Below are positions 25,735-32,133 of a stretch of 64,000 nucleotides of DNA, one piece after another; the stretch's first letter is position 1; every line of letters starts with the position of its first letter. The translations under genes were made by a program, and so were the position numbers. The notes under the pieces are model-generated. The model was given only the letters and a program-made list of their open reading frames with translations. It was not told the origin of the DNA and made no database searches. Location: NCBI GenBank assembly GCA_023898405.1, contig CP060221.1:1503501-1567500 (forward strand), in the 5' to 3' direction. The stretch comes from Myxococcales bacterium. GTDB taxonomy: Bacteria > Myxococcota > UBA727 > JABDBI01.

Positions 25735-26940
25735 ATGCTGAATAAAGAGCGCGTAAGTATTTTTTCACCAACCCAGGAGCACGATTTATTGCGTCGCACA
25801 GTACGGCGTTTTGCTCAAGAACGTCTTTCGGTAGGGGCTCTGGAGCGTGATGTTAAAGAATATTTTGATGTGAATCTTTTTCGTGAACTAGGCCACATTG
25901 GGCTTTTGGGTATCACGGCGCCCGAATCTTTTGGGGGATCCCAGATGGATGCCAGCGCTGCTGTTTTGGTGCATGAAGAACTTTCGGCTGTAGATCCTGG
26001 CTTTTGTTTGGCGTATTTGGCCCACTCAATGCTATGCGTAAACAATATTGCTATCAATGCTAGCGATGAACAAAAGAAACGATATTTACCTAAACTTTGT
26101 TCTGGGGAGTGGATTGGCGCCATGGCTATGTCAGAGCCTGAAGTAGGTACTGATGTGTTGGGAATTGGCTGTAGGGCTGAAAGGTGTGAGTCGAGCTTTA
26201 TCATCAATGGAAGAAAGATGTGGATCACAAATGGTGTGATAGATAATAGCTCTAATAAACCTGATGTCTTATTTTTATATGCAAAGACTAGTGAGTCTTG
26301 TGCAAAGAAAAATATATCTTCATTTATTATTGATGGCGCTCAAGAAGGTTATAAAGTTGGGCAGCATTTGAAACATAAACTGGGAATGCGCGCTTCAAAT
26401 ACCGCAGAGCTAGTTTTTGAAGATTGTGTAGTGCCCGCTGAGCAGTTGGTTGGTCAAGAAGGTGATTCTCTGGTTCATCTTATGCGCAACCTCGAAGTTG
26501 AGCGATTAACTTTAGCTGCAATGAGTTTGGGAATAGCTCGTCGCTGTTTAGAGATAATGAATAATTATGCCAAAGAAAGAGAAGCTTTCGGTGTGCCTAT
26601 CAACAAGTTTGGACAGATTCAAAAATATATCGCCGAAAGCTATGCAAAATATAAAGCATGTCGAGCCTATGTTTACAATGTCGCTTATCATGCTGATCTT
26701 TCTCAGGCACATGGCCGGATTGATAGCGATGGGGTGAAGCTTGTAACTTCTACGGTGGCCAAAGAAATTGCCGATGCTGCGATTCAGGTACTTGGTGGTT
26801 ATGGCTACATGGGAGAGTATGTTGTCGAGCGTTTATGGCGAGATGCAAAATTATTGGAGATCGGTGGCGGAACGCTTGAAGCTCATCAAAAAAATATGTG
26901 CTCTGATTTGGCAAAAAAACCATCGATGATTTTTGAATAA
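25735..26940 (+). CDS. Acyl-CoA dehydrogenase, isovaleryl-type
   Basis: A 401-residue FAD-dependent acyl-CoA dehydrogenase with the usual three domains. AMSEPEVGTDVLGIG is the FAD/substrate loop, RKMWITNG the beta-domain signature, and LGGYGYMGEYVVERLWRDAK the C-terminal helix region. The position normally holding the catalytic Glu in medium/short-chain enzymes is glycine (LEIGGGT, near residue 378). A Glu stands in YAKEREAFG (about residue 283), the place used by isovaleryl-CoA dehydrogenase. That suggests branched-chain substrates such as isovaleryl-CoA from leucine. It is followed 3 bases later by tadA. Confidence 0.85.
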   Translation: MLNKERVSIFSPTQEHDLLRRTVRRFAQERLSVGALERDVKEYFDVNLFRELGHIGLLGITAPESFGGSQMDASAAVLVHEELSAVDPGFCLAYLAHSMLCVNNIAINASDEQKKRYLPKLCSGEWIGAMAMSEPEVGTDVLGIGCRAERCESSFIINGRKMWITNGVIDNSSNKPDVLFLYAKTSESCAKKNISSFIIDGAQEGYKVGQHLKHKLGMRASNTAELVFEDCVVPAEQLVGQEGDSLVHLMRNLEVERLTLAAMSLGIARRCLEIMNNYAKEREAFGVPINKFGQIQKYIAESYAKYKACRAYVYNVAYHADLSQAHGRIDSDGVKLVTSTVAKEIADAAIQVLGGYGYMGEYVVERLWRDAKLLEIGGGTLEAHQKNMCSDLAKKPSMIFE

Positions 26941-26943
26941 TTT

Positions 26944-27408
26944 ATGAATCATGAATATTTTATGTCGCAAGCTTTAAAGCAAGCCACTATAGCTCGTGAT
27001 TTGGGAGAAGTTCCCGTTGGTGCGGTAGTAGTCATTGAGGGTTCCATCGTAGCTCAGGCTTATAATCGGCGTGAGCTATTAAGCTCAAGTTTAGAACATG
27101 CCGAGATCAGCGCTCTTGAGCAAGCATGTAAAAAATTAGGCCGTTGGCGCTTAAGTGATGCCACACTTTATTCAACCCTTGAGCCGTGTGTTATGTGTGC
27201 CGGGGCACTGTGGCAAAGCCGCATAGCACAGGTGGTGTATGGTGCAAAAGATAGTAAATTCGGGGGGATAGAGAGTCTCTATCAGATTGGTGCGGATGAA
27301 CGTCTAAACCACCAATTTTCCTGTATTAATGGTGTGCTAGAGCAAGAGTGCGCTGAAATAATGACTAAATTTTTTGCGGATCTTCGCGCGCGCAAAAGAA
27401 AGCTCTAG
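26944..27408 (+). CDS. tadA: tRNA-specific adenosine deaminase
   Basis: A 154-residue zinc deaminase that converts A34 to inosine in the tRNA-Arg(ACG) wobble position. Zinc ligands and catalytic Glu are His52-Ala-Glu54 (EHAEISAL) and Cys82/Cys85 (EPCVMCAGAL). The TadA-specific LGRWRLSDATLYSTLEPCVM region and the C-terminal CAEIMTKFFADLRARKRK are present. The start is 3 bases after the acyl-CoA dehydrogenase stop, implying cotranscription. TadA is preferred over guanine deaminase because of EVPVGAVVV and the C-terminal helix. The true GuaD is elsewhere in the window, at 31573. Confidence 0.93.
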   Translation: MNHEYFMSQALKQATIARDLGEVPVGAVVVIEGSIVAQAYNRRELLSSSLEHAEISALEQACKKLGRWRLSDATLYSTLEPCVMCAGALWQSRIAQVVYGAKDSKFGGIESLYQIGADERLNHQFSCINGVLEQECAEIMTKFFADLRARKRKL

Positions 27409-27492
27409 GTGTGACCACGCCATCCCCTATTGTCTAAAACACTGAGAAGTTTAGAATTGAGTGCGGATAGAAGGGCTCATGAGGTGGCTGTA

Positions 27493-28080
27493 ATGAATGA
27501 AAACATTAATGAAAATCTAGACCCACAGACTGGCGGAAAAATTATGACTGATAACAAGAATGATGAAACACAAAATGAATATTTAAAGGGTGATATCAAC
27601 TCTGATAGTCAGGCTCAAGAAGCAAGTGTTGAAGATAAATTGACAGCCGAACTTAAGCAGACTCATGAAAAATTGTTGCGGGTAGCTGCTGAGTTTGAAA
27701 ACTATAAAAAAATATCTCAACGAGAACAAATGAACAGCATTAAATTTGCCAATGAAAATTTGGTGCTCAACCTTTTGCCGGTAATGGACAATCTTGAGCA
27801 GGCGGTTACTGCCGCTAAGAAAAGCGATAACGCTAAAGATGTGGTGATTGGTGTTGAGATGGTTCTCAAGCAAATGAGCGAAGTGTTGGAAAAATTTGGT
27901 GTGCAATTTTTCTCTACCCACGGAGAAAATTTTGATCCTGCGCGCCACGAAGCCTTGAGTGAGCGTGAAGATGATAATGTTGAGCCAGGTACCGTTGTTG
28001 AGCAACTACAAAAGGGTTGTTTGTTGAACGGTCGGTTATTGCGTGCAGCTCGTGTGGTTGTTTCTAAGAAATCTGAGTAA
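27493..28080 (+). CDS. grpE: Nucleotide exchange factor GrpE
   Basis: A 195-residue GrpE, the exchange factor for DnaK. An acidic disordered N-terminus is followed by the long coiled helix (LKQTHEKLLRVAAEFENYKK) and the beta domain with NLLPVMDNLEQAV, FDPARHEALSERED and GTVVEQLQKGCLLNGRLLRA. ATG 27493 has a GAGGTGG site 6 bases upstream. The frame is open to a TTG at 27430 with no site. dnaK and dnaJ are not in the window. The gene is followed by obg after 6 bases. Confidence 0.95.
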   Translation: MNENINENLDPQTGGKIMTDNKNDETQNEYLKGDINSDSQAQEASVEDKLTAELKQTHEKLLRVAAEFENYKKISQREQMNSIKFANENLVLNLLPVMDNLEQAVTAAKKSDNAKDVVIGVEMVLKQMSEVLEKFGVQFFSTHGENFDPARHEALSEREDDNVEPGTVVEQLQKGCLLNGRLLRAARVVVSKKSE

Positions 28081-28086
28081 ATAAAA

Positions 28087-29151
28087 ATGCGTTTTGTTGA
28101 TGAAGCCAAGATAAAAATAAAAGCTGGTGACGGTGGTGCCGGTATAATTGCTTGGCGCAGGGAAAAATTTGTACCGATGGGTGGGCCTGCTGGTGGTAAT
28201 GGTGGGCGCGGTGGTGATGTTGTTTTTATTGCTGATGAAGGCATGAACTCGCTGCTTGATATCAAAGGTCATTCGATTATTTCCGCCAAAAATGGCTCTA
28301 AGGGAGAGTCAAAAAATAAAACTGGACGTCATGCGCCTGAACGCCTTATCAATGTTCCGGTGGGCACTATTATCAAAGATAAAGAAAACGGCTGGCAACA
28401 CGATCTTAAGCATCATGGGCAACGTGTAGTTGTGTGTCGAGGTGGCGACGGGGGTTTTGGTAACTCTCATTTCAAATCTCGTTTTTGTAGCGCTCCTGAT
28501 AAAGCCACCGTTGGACAAAAAGGCGAAGAGAAAGAGTTATTTGTCACATTAAAATTGATGGCTGATGTTGGACTTTTGGGTTTTCCCAATGCAGGAAAAT
28601 CGACCCTTCTTACTCACATGAGCAATGCGCGACCAAAAGTTGCCGATTATCCATTTACGACCCTTAAACCCATGGTTGGCGTATGTGAGATAGATTTGGG
28701 GCGGGCAATGGTGGTTGCTGATATTCCTGGACTCATAGAAGGAGCTTCTTTAGGGGTTGGTCTCGGTTCGCGATTTTTACGCCACCTTGAGCGCGTAAGA
28801 GTTTTATGTCACCTGATAGATGCGTGTTCAGAAGAAAGTCTGATTAAGCGCTATGAGACTATCAATCAAGAGCTTGAAAATTACAGCCAAGAGCTTTCTT
28901 CGCTTCCTCAGATTGTAGCGATCAATAAACTTGATAGTGTCGATGACGAACAGTTAAAAGAAGTAGAAAATTTTGAAAGCCATCTTAAAAACTGTGGCAT
29001 CAGCTCTTTTCGTATCAGCGCTCTGCAAGGCAAGGGGCTTAGGGAGCTTAAAGAAGAGCTTTATAAGAAGGTAAAGAATATTCATCAAATATGCGATGAA
29101 AAACCAGAGCACAAAAGCCACTTTGACCCTATGGCAAAGCTTTACGCATAA
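28087..29151 (+). CDS. obg: Obg/CgtA ribosome-associated GTPase
   Basis: A 354-residue Obg GTPase involved in large-subunit maturation and stress control. The N-terminal glycine-rich Obg fold runs from residue 1 to about 158 (AKIKIKAGDGGAGIIAWRRE, GGPAGGNGGRGGDV, GRHAPERLINVPVGT, GGDGGFGNSHFKS). G motifs are GFPNAGKST, the switch region DYPFTTLKPMVGV, DIPGLIEGAS and NKLD. A C-terminal OCT domain is lacking, as in many short Obg proteins. A strong terminator begins right after the stop, closing the acd-tadA-grpE-obg run. Confidence 0.95.
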   Translation: MRFVDEAKIKIKAGDGGAGIIAWRREKFVPMGGPAGGNGGRGGDVVFIADEGMNSLLDIKGHSIISAKNGSKGESKNKTGRHAPERLINVPVGTIIKDKENGWQHDLKHHGQRVVVCRGGDGGFGNSHFKSRFCSAPDKATVGQKGEEKELFVTLKLMADVGLLGFPNAGKSTLLTHMSNARPKVADYPFTTLKPMVGVCEIDLGRAMVVADIPGLIEGASLGVGLGSRFLRHLERVRVLCHLIDACSEESLIKRYETINQELENYSQELSSLPQIVAINKLDSVDDEQLKEVENFESHLKNCGISSFRISALQGKGLRELKEELYKKVKNIHQICDEKPEHKSHFDPMAKLYA

Positions 29152-29153
29152 AT

Positions 29154-29178
29154 AAAAGGCCCTCTTAGGGCCTTTTAT
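29154..29178 (+). terminator. Rho-independent terminator after obg
   Basis: Perfect 10-bp stem AAAAGGCCCT / AGGGCCTTTT (29154-29163 and 29167-29176), loop CTT, located 2 bases past the obg stop. The stem's own T-run supplies the U-tract. Confidence 0.9.
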
Positions 29179-29257
29179 CAATTCCAGAAGTCAGAGCCTT
29201 TAATTTCGTTGCGAGAGTTAAAGTGTTAAAGGCTCACTTAATTTCTGGGATTAGTAG
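29176..29257. repeat. Degenerate copy of the palindromic repeat at 43168
   Basis: 29176-29207 resembles the left arm of the perfect palindrome at 43168-43264 (both start TATCAAT and end CCTTTAATTTC). 29225-29257 resembles its right arm (TTAAAGG then AATTTC and GGGATT). The central loop is different and shorter. It is read as a diverged family member lying between obg and a secreted-protein gene. Confidence 0.5.
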
Positions 29258-29276
29258 CGCTCATTTATTTCCGACT

Positions 29277-29735
29277 TTATTCTGGAATAGGAGCGTCAGC
29301 CTTTAGACCCAGCTTATTTCTAATAGCGCTATTAACAGCTTCATTTACTGCAGCGCCACCAGCATTGATCATCTCAGTTGTGATGCCAGCGATAGCGTCA
29401 GTCACGCCAAATCTTTCAGCGAGTGCAGCAGCGCTTTTAAAACCGGCCTTTGCTAAGTCTGCAGCTGTTTTAAGGCCAGCTAAGGTCTTACCAAAAAATC
29501 CTTTGATTCCGCTGGTTAGTGTACTGAGTCCACTGCTTACTGTGTCTTTGATGCTGCTAAGAGTATCTTTGAGAAAAAGATCGAGGTTTGCTTCATTGAG
29601 CTCCAAGCCTTGTTGGTTCATAGCGTTTTCTAACACGGCTATTTCTTGATCGCTGAACCGATCAAGATAAGAGCTATCGGCTGAAAAAAGGTTAATTCCT
29701 AGAAAAACAGTTGATATTGTCAGTAATAATTTCAT
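29277..29735 (-). CDS. Small exported protein, leader-conserved family member A
   Basis: A 152-residue protein with a signal peptide (MKLLLTISTVFLGINLFSA) and a GGAG ribosome site before the ATG at 29735. The next 40 residues carry DQEIAVLENAM and QGLELNEANLD-L-FLKDT, nearly identical to the neighbour at 29917-30231. After this the sequences diverge. This one has a Gly/Ser/Ala-spaced amphipathic region (TVSSGLSTLTSGIKGFFGK), then Ala-rich helices (AADLAKAGFKSAAALAERFG) and a charged tail. It lacks cysteines. Such a pattern of constant N-terminal and variable membrane-active-looking C-terminal part is seen in secreted toxin or peptide precursors. Function not established. Confidence 0.65.
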   Translation of the reverse strand: MKLLLTISTVFLGINLFSADSSYLDRFSDQEIAVLENAMNQQGLELNEANLDLFLKDTLSSIKDTVSSGLSTLTSGIKGFFGKTLAGLKTAADLAKAGFKSAAALAERFGVTDAIAGITTEMINAGGAAVNEAVNSAIRNKLGLKADAPIPE

Positions 29736-29856
29736 TTTTTTCTCCATTTCTATAGATATGAGCGGCAAATATGATGCCGCTAAAGTATCTAACTATTTTT
29801 GATCTGAAGTGCACGATTATTGATTGTAAGGAGTTTTTCGTTGAATCATTTGGTGA

Positions 29857-29884
29857 AAAAAACCTGCGAAAATGCAGGTTTTTT
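29857..29884 (-). terminator. Terminator between the two leader-conserved genes
   Basis: Perfect stem of 11 bp (AAAAAACCTGC with GCAGGTTTTTT, 29857-29867 and 29874-29884). The U-tract works in both directions. On the minus strand it follows the gene at 29917-30231, showing that the two paralogues are separate transcripts. Confidence 0.85.
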
Positions 29885-29916
29885 ATTAGAAAGGCAGAGG
29901 TTTCGCCTAAGGATCC

Positions 29917-30231
29917 TTATTGTCCGCCGCCTAATTTTGAGGTGAAGTGGCCTACAGCACTTTCAGCAGCAGCGCCCGCAGCAGAAGAAAGTGCTTCTGT
30001 TCCAGCCTCTACAACAGTCTTAGCAATACCCTTGCCAATTTCTACAACTTTTTGGAATGTATCAAGAAGAAAGGTATCAAGGTTTGCTTCATTTAGCTCT
30101 AAGCCCTGATCAGCCATGGCATTTTCCAATTGTGCAATTTCTTGGTCATTCAGCTGATTCAGGAGGTCCATGTTATTGGAAAACAGATTGATGCTTACTA
30201 ACATCGTTGATATCAATAATAAAATTTTCAT
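29917..30231 (-). CDS. Small exported protein, leader-conserved family member B
   Basis: A 104-residue protein beginning MKILLLISTMLVSINLFS, a signal peptide almost superimposable on that of the gene at 29277. It shares DQEIAQLENAM and QGLELNEANLD-T-FLLDT. The rest is short and different: KVVEIGKGIAKTVVEAGTEA, then SSAAGAAAESAVGHF and a GGGQ end, a small alanine/glycine-rich helix-forming stretch with no cysteine. The tandem pair looks like a duplication in which the N-terminal segment was kept and the C-terminal part replaced or allowed to diverge. Function unknown. Confidence 0.65.
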   Translation of the reverse strand: MKILLLISTMLVSINLFSNNMDLLNQLNDQEIAQLENAMADQGLELNEANLDTFLLDTFQKVVEIGKGIAKTVVEAGTEALSSAAGAAAESAVGHFTSKLGGGQ

Positions 30232-30509
30232 TTGAACTCCATTTTAATATAATTTAGGCAAGAAGCCTGCTCACTGAGTCAATTGTATTCACAACTGTCA
30301 GTCAGTTCATGAGATTTTAATTTTATAGTAGTAAAATCATGTAAGTTCATAATTAAAAAGTTCTAATTTTTATCTCGTGTAAGTAGATCTCTAGCAAAGA
30401 TCATGCGTGATTACGATTTTTTTCTTTGTTATAAGTAAAAAGACTAAAAAAAATATAATTTTTTAGTTTAATTGTTATTGAATAACACAATTGATAATGG
30501 AGATTAATA

Positions 30510-31028
30510 ATGAAAAATATTGTAGTTACAATGGCTGTAAGTTTAGGGCTATTGATGGGAGCTTCGGTTCGTGCTGACAGTGGGCTCAATCTTCGAGATG
30601 GTGCTGCAGACAATCAAATTCTAACAGGTATTGCGGCAACTATTGGTGGCGCAGCGCTTACTGCTGGTGTTGGTGCTTTGGTAAGTACAGGCGTTGGTCT
30701 TGTAGGAAGTCTTATCGGCAAACTGTTAAGCAAAGGTGTTGAACCAGAACAAGCCAAAAAAATGGCTGAAGGTATAATTCTTGATGCTGCTAATAATGCG
30801 GTATTGGAAGAGTCAGTAGCAGCAGCAGCGAATGGTTTGCAGAACGATATGAATCTTGATGTAAGTGCTTCTGATTACATGATGATGAAACCAGCAATGG
30901 CGAGTGGTCATGCACCAAGATCACTTGAAGAAGTTTTCCAAAATGCTGGTGTATCTCCAGACATAGCTCAAAGAGTTGCAGAAAGAACAAGACTAAAATT
31001 GAAAGCTTTTAATAAAGTTATCGAGTAA
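30510..31028 (+). CDS. Small exported protein with glycine-zipper segment
   Basis: A 172-residue protein with a signal peptide (MKNIVVTMAVSLGLLMGASV, then RA). After GLNLRDGAADNQIL comes a long glycine-zipper hydrophobic stretch (IAATIGGAALTAGVGALVST, GVGLVGSLIGKLL) able to insert in a membrane. This is followed by an amphipathic/acidic C-terminal half with repeated Met (DYMMMKPAMAS). Glycine-zipper segments occur in porin-like toxins and in outer-membrane lipoproteins. Neither can be chosen. Its position beside the leader-conserved pair and the opposite direction from a shared control region suggest related use. GGAG site before ATG. Confidence 0.6.
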   Translation: MKNIVVTMAVSLGLLMGASVRADSGLNLRDGAADNQILTGIAATIGGAALTAGVGALVSTGVGLVGSLIGKLLSKGVEPEQAKKMAEGIILDAANNAVLEESVAAAANGLQNDMNLDVSASDYMMMKPAMASGHAPRSLEEVFQNAGVSPDIAQRVAERTRLKLKAFNKVIE

Positions 31029-31057
31029 ATTTACCGTATTTTTTACGGCCGGTGTGG

Positions 31058-31087
31058 ATCCCGAATAGGAATATTTGGGATTTTTTT
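31058..31087 (+). terminator. Rho-independent terminator
   Basis: 8-bp stem with one G-T pair (31058-31065 ATCCCGAA with 31074-31081 TTTGGGAT) and T7. It follows the glycine-zipper protein gene. Confidence 0.8.
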
Positions 31088-31207
31088 ATGTGGCAGAGCC
31101 TAATTTTTTTTGCTTTTTGTTGTTTGGCTCATAATAATAAAATGAGTAATTGCTATTTAAAATATTTTTGTTGAGCACCGACTTAGTCGGTGTTTTTTTA
31201 TGTGGCA
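31082..31207 (+). repeat. Two copies of a 14-base motif after two terminators
   Basis: TTTTTTATGTGGCA occurs at 31082-31095 and again at 31194-31207, each immediately after a terminator hairpin. The 112-base spacing leaves an intervening segment with no ORF. Confidence 0.5.
31176..31199 (+). terminator. Second terminator downstream of the glycine-zipper gene
   Basis: Perfect 7-bp stem CACCGAC / GTCGGTG (31176-31182 and 31186-31192), 3-base loop, T7. About 118 bases after the first terminator, so either a backup or the end of a short separate RNA. Confidence 0.8.
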
Positions 31208-31312
31208 TAAGGTATTGAAATGTCACCGCTATTTTTAGATCTTCTAGTAAAAATGCTGGCCTAGCTTCGTGCTGATAGTTAGGAATAAGCCTCGTATATT
31301 TGGGGGCGGCCA

Positions 31313-31558
31313 ATGAAAAAATTTCTATTATTGAGTTCATGCGGTATTTTGCTTGCCACAATGCTGGGTGCGGCAGGCACTCTCTTTGGTAACTCAAAAG
31401 CTCAGCTCATTGAAATTCCGCTCCCGCAATGCGGCGAAAGCTCGGATTTTATTGATTCCATTGAGAAGAGCTGCAGTGGCAAGATCGAGGAAGAAAAACT
31501 ACATGGAGAATTATTTTTACGCTCTCTCCAGAAAAAGCGCCGCATGGTTTTGGTTTAG
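31313..31558 (+). CDS. Small exported protein
   Basis: An 81-residue protein with a hydrophobic signal segment (MKKFLLLSSCGILLATMLGA, then AGTLFG) and a G-rich ribosome site. The remaining 55 residues include two cysteines (PQCGES and KSCSGK) and a basic end (SLQKKRRMVLV). No relative recognised. It is preceded by the two terminators at 31058 and 31176 and ends 14 bases before the stop of the convergent guanine deaminase gene. Whether it is a secreted effector or an uncharacterised envelope protein cannot be judged. Confidence 0.5.
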   Translation: MKKFLLLSSCGILLATMLGAAGTLFGNSKAQLIEIPLPQCGESSDFIDSIEKSCSGKIEEEKLHGELFLRSLQKKRRMVLV

Positions 31559-31572
31559 GGACCATTAAGGCA

Positions 31573-32040
31573 TTAATAGTGAGTTTTATTGGCTTTTTGC
31601 TGCCACAGATCAAAAACTTTGACTGAGTCTTTTTGTAAAAGTTGATTCATGGGAATCTTTCTTTTTTCTAAGTCTTTTTTTATTTCTTCATAAAAAAAGT
31701 GATCATCAAAACCAATTTTTGCAGCATCTTCCCTGCTTGCAGCAAAGTAGATGCTATCGATCCTTGACCAATAAATTGCACCCAAACACATGGGGCATGG
31801 CTCGCAGCTGGTGTAAATTTGACATTCGCGCAGTGAAAAATCATTCAATCGAGAACACGCTTGGCGGATTGCTACTATTTCTGCATGAGCGGTTGGGTCA
31901 AATGTTGAGGTGACGCGATTTGAGCCTGTGCTTATTATTTCTTCGTTCTTGACGATCACAGCACCGAATGGCCCGCCATAGTTATGATCCATCCCGTAAT
32001 GTGCTTGTTCTATTGCAGCTTTCATAAATTTTTCATGCAT
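31573..32040 (-). CDS. guaD: Guanine deaminase (CDA-fold, GuaD type)
   Basis: A 155-residue zinc deaminase of the short Bacillus GuaD type, converting guanine to xanthine and ammonia. Zinc ligands and proton shuttle are His52-Ala-Glu54 (TAHAEIVAI) and Cys82/Cys85 (SCEPCPMCLGAIYWSR). The GuaD-specific AASREDAAKIGFDDHFFYEE and the Trp/Tyr-containing tail (DLWQQKANKTHY) separate it from TadA. It follows xanthine dehydrogenase on the same strand, and its xanthine product is that enzyme's substrate. A repeat element separates it from xdhB. Confidence 0.88.
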   Translation of the reverse strand: MHEKFMKAAIEQAHYGMDHNYGGPFGAVIVKNEEIISTGSNRVTSTFDPTAHAEIVAIRQACSRLNDFSLRECQIYTSCEPCPMCLGAIYWSRIDSIYFAASREDAAKIGFDDHFFYEEIKKDLEKRKIPMNQLLQKDSVKVFDLWQQKANKTHY

Positions 32041-32045
32041 AATCT

Positions 32046-32131
32046 ACCCCCTTTGCTTTAATTCCTTCCTGGTCCTCGCTTTGCTGCGGGTGTTCAGAAA
32101 TTAAGCTTTGATTAATTTCTGGATTGCTATC
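32046..32131. repeat. Copy of the palindromic repeat between guaD and xdhB
   Basis: The segment 32064-32094 matches the 31-base central loop of the 43168 element (inverted orientation) at 29 of 31 positions, including CTCGCTTTGCTGCGGG. The flanking arms are partly preserved: GAAATTAA at 32097-32104, and AATTTCTGGATTGCTAT downstream. The element fills nearly the whole 93-base gap between the two genes. Confidence 0.75.
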
Positions 32132-32133
32132 AC

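Noticed and set aside
27717..28265. 182-codon minus-strand frame across grpE and obg
   Set aside because: Antisense of two conserved genes; composition Ser/Thr/Pro-rich as in shadow frames.
29771..30109. Long plus-strand open frame over the leader-family gene
   Set aside because: It is the complement of 29917-30231 and its terminator, has no ribosome site, and the minus-strand frame has a signal peptide and paralogue.
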